Assembly (NCBI GenBank): GCA_017477685.1
Contig: JAFUUT010000193.1
Span: 1 to 5,281 of the forward strand
Source of the DNA: a bacterium
GTDB taxonomy: Bacteria; Cyanobacteriota; Vampirovibrionia; Gastranaerophilales; Gastranaerophilaceae
Length of the DNA stretch: 5,281 bases
Direction: 5' to 3'
The position numbers and the translations under genes were made by a program. Below are positions 5,132-5,281 of this stretch, piece after piece. How positions within the stretch are numbered: the stretch's first letter is position 1; each line of letters starts with the position of its first letter. Below the pieces are notes generated by a model that was given only the letters and a program-made list of their open reading frames with translations, did no database searches and had not been told where the DNA came from.

Positions 5132-5281
5132 ATGTACAGAATCGGAATCGGCTATGATATTCACAATCTTGTAGAAGGCAGAGAACTGATAATTGGCGGA
5201 GTAACAATTACTCATGAAAAAGGATTGTTGGGGCATTCTGATGCAGATGTTTTAATACACGCTCTTATAGACGGTATGCTC
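5132..5281 (+). CDS. ispF: 2-C-methyl-D-erythritol 2,4-cyclodiphosphate synthase, N-terminal part (runs off the right edge)
   Basis: The first 50 residues of IspF, the MEP-pathway enzyme that cyclises 4-diphosphocytidyl-methylerythritol 2-phosphate to the 2,4-cyclodiphosphate with release of CMP, on the route to IPP and DMAPP. The start MYRIGIGYDIH and the segment KGLLGHSDADVLIHAL are the family signature. The metal ligands are present: D9 and H11 (DxH) and H43, matching D8, H10 and H42 of the E. coli enzyme. About two thirds of the protein lies beyond the window, so completeness cannot be judged. ATG at 5132 is preceded by GGAG with 6-nt spacing and by an extended -10. It is divergent from the zinc-ribbon gene and not next to ispD in the visible sequence. 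Confidence 0.97.
   Translation, partial: MYRIGIGYDIHNLVEGRELIIGGVTITHEKGLLGHSDADVLIHALIDGML

Noticed and set aside
1..5281. Novel defence, toxin-antitoxin, phage or CRISPR system
   Set aside because: No integrase, transposase, repeat-spacer array, toxin-antitoxin pair or tRNA is visible. The genes are housekeeping enzymes plus three small proteins of unrecognised function.

Overview
The window is AT-rich, gene-dense bacterial chromosome with short intergenic gaps and ordinary housekeeping genes. It holds seven protein-coding genes, two of them cut by the window edges. Bacterial-type leucyl-tRNA synthetase and IspF (MEP isoprenoid pathway) show it is bacterial. The base composition, the lineage-restricted look of the first two proteins and the extended -10 promoters made me think of a gut Gastranaerophilales/Vampirovibrionia-type bacterium (the non-photosynthetic sister group of Cyanobacteria). 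That is an impression, not a demonstrated placement; Elusimicrobia-like or Firmicutes-like hosts are not excluded.

Layout. At 1-812, two small rightward genes of unrecognised function lie 23 nt apart, probably in one transcript: the end of a Gly/Ala- and Lys-rich protein, then a 157-aa protein with an Asn-rich N-terminus and a HEAT-like helical body. They converge on leuS (826-3330, minus), and a strong bidirectional intrinsic terminator overlaps both stop codons. leuS is divergent from a rightward pair whose genes overlap by 4 nt: a NudF-like ADP-ribose pyrophosphatase (3401-3937) and a Cof-type HAD phosphatase (3934-4731). The HAD gene overlaps tail-to-tail by 14 nt with a leftward gene for a small single-pass membrane protein carrying a cytoplasmic zinc ribbon (4718-5053). 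That gene is divergent from ispF, which runs off the right end.

Regulation. Both divergent intergenic regions are about 70-80 nt long and built alike. Each carries two outward-facing extended -10 elements (TGnTAtnnT type) arranged as an inverted repeat, so the opposing promoters overlap. The Nudix gene has no Shine-Dalgarno sequence, and its -10 lies 6 nt before the ATG, which suggests a leaderless mRNA. The other genes with a visible start have recognisable ribosome binding sites.

Functional links. The Nudix-HAD pair looks like a metabolite-housecleaning phosphohydrolase operon. leuS and ispF are unrelated essential genes that happen to be neighbours. I found no defence system, mobile element, CRISPR array or RNA gene. 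The most unusual item is a short palindromic repeat-like sequence lying in frame inside the leuS editing domain (about 2197-2223), encoding EILKQVQND.
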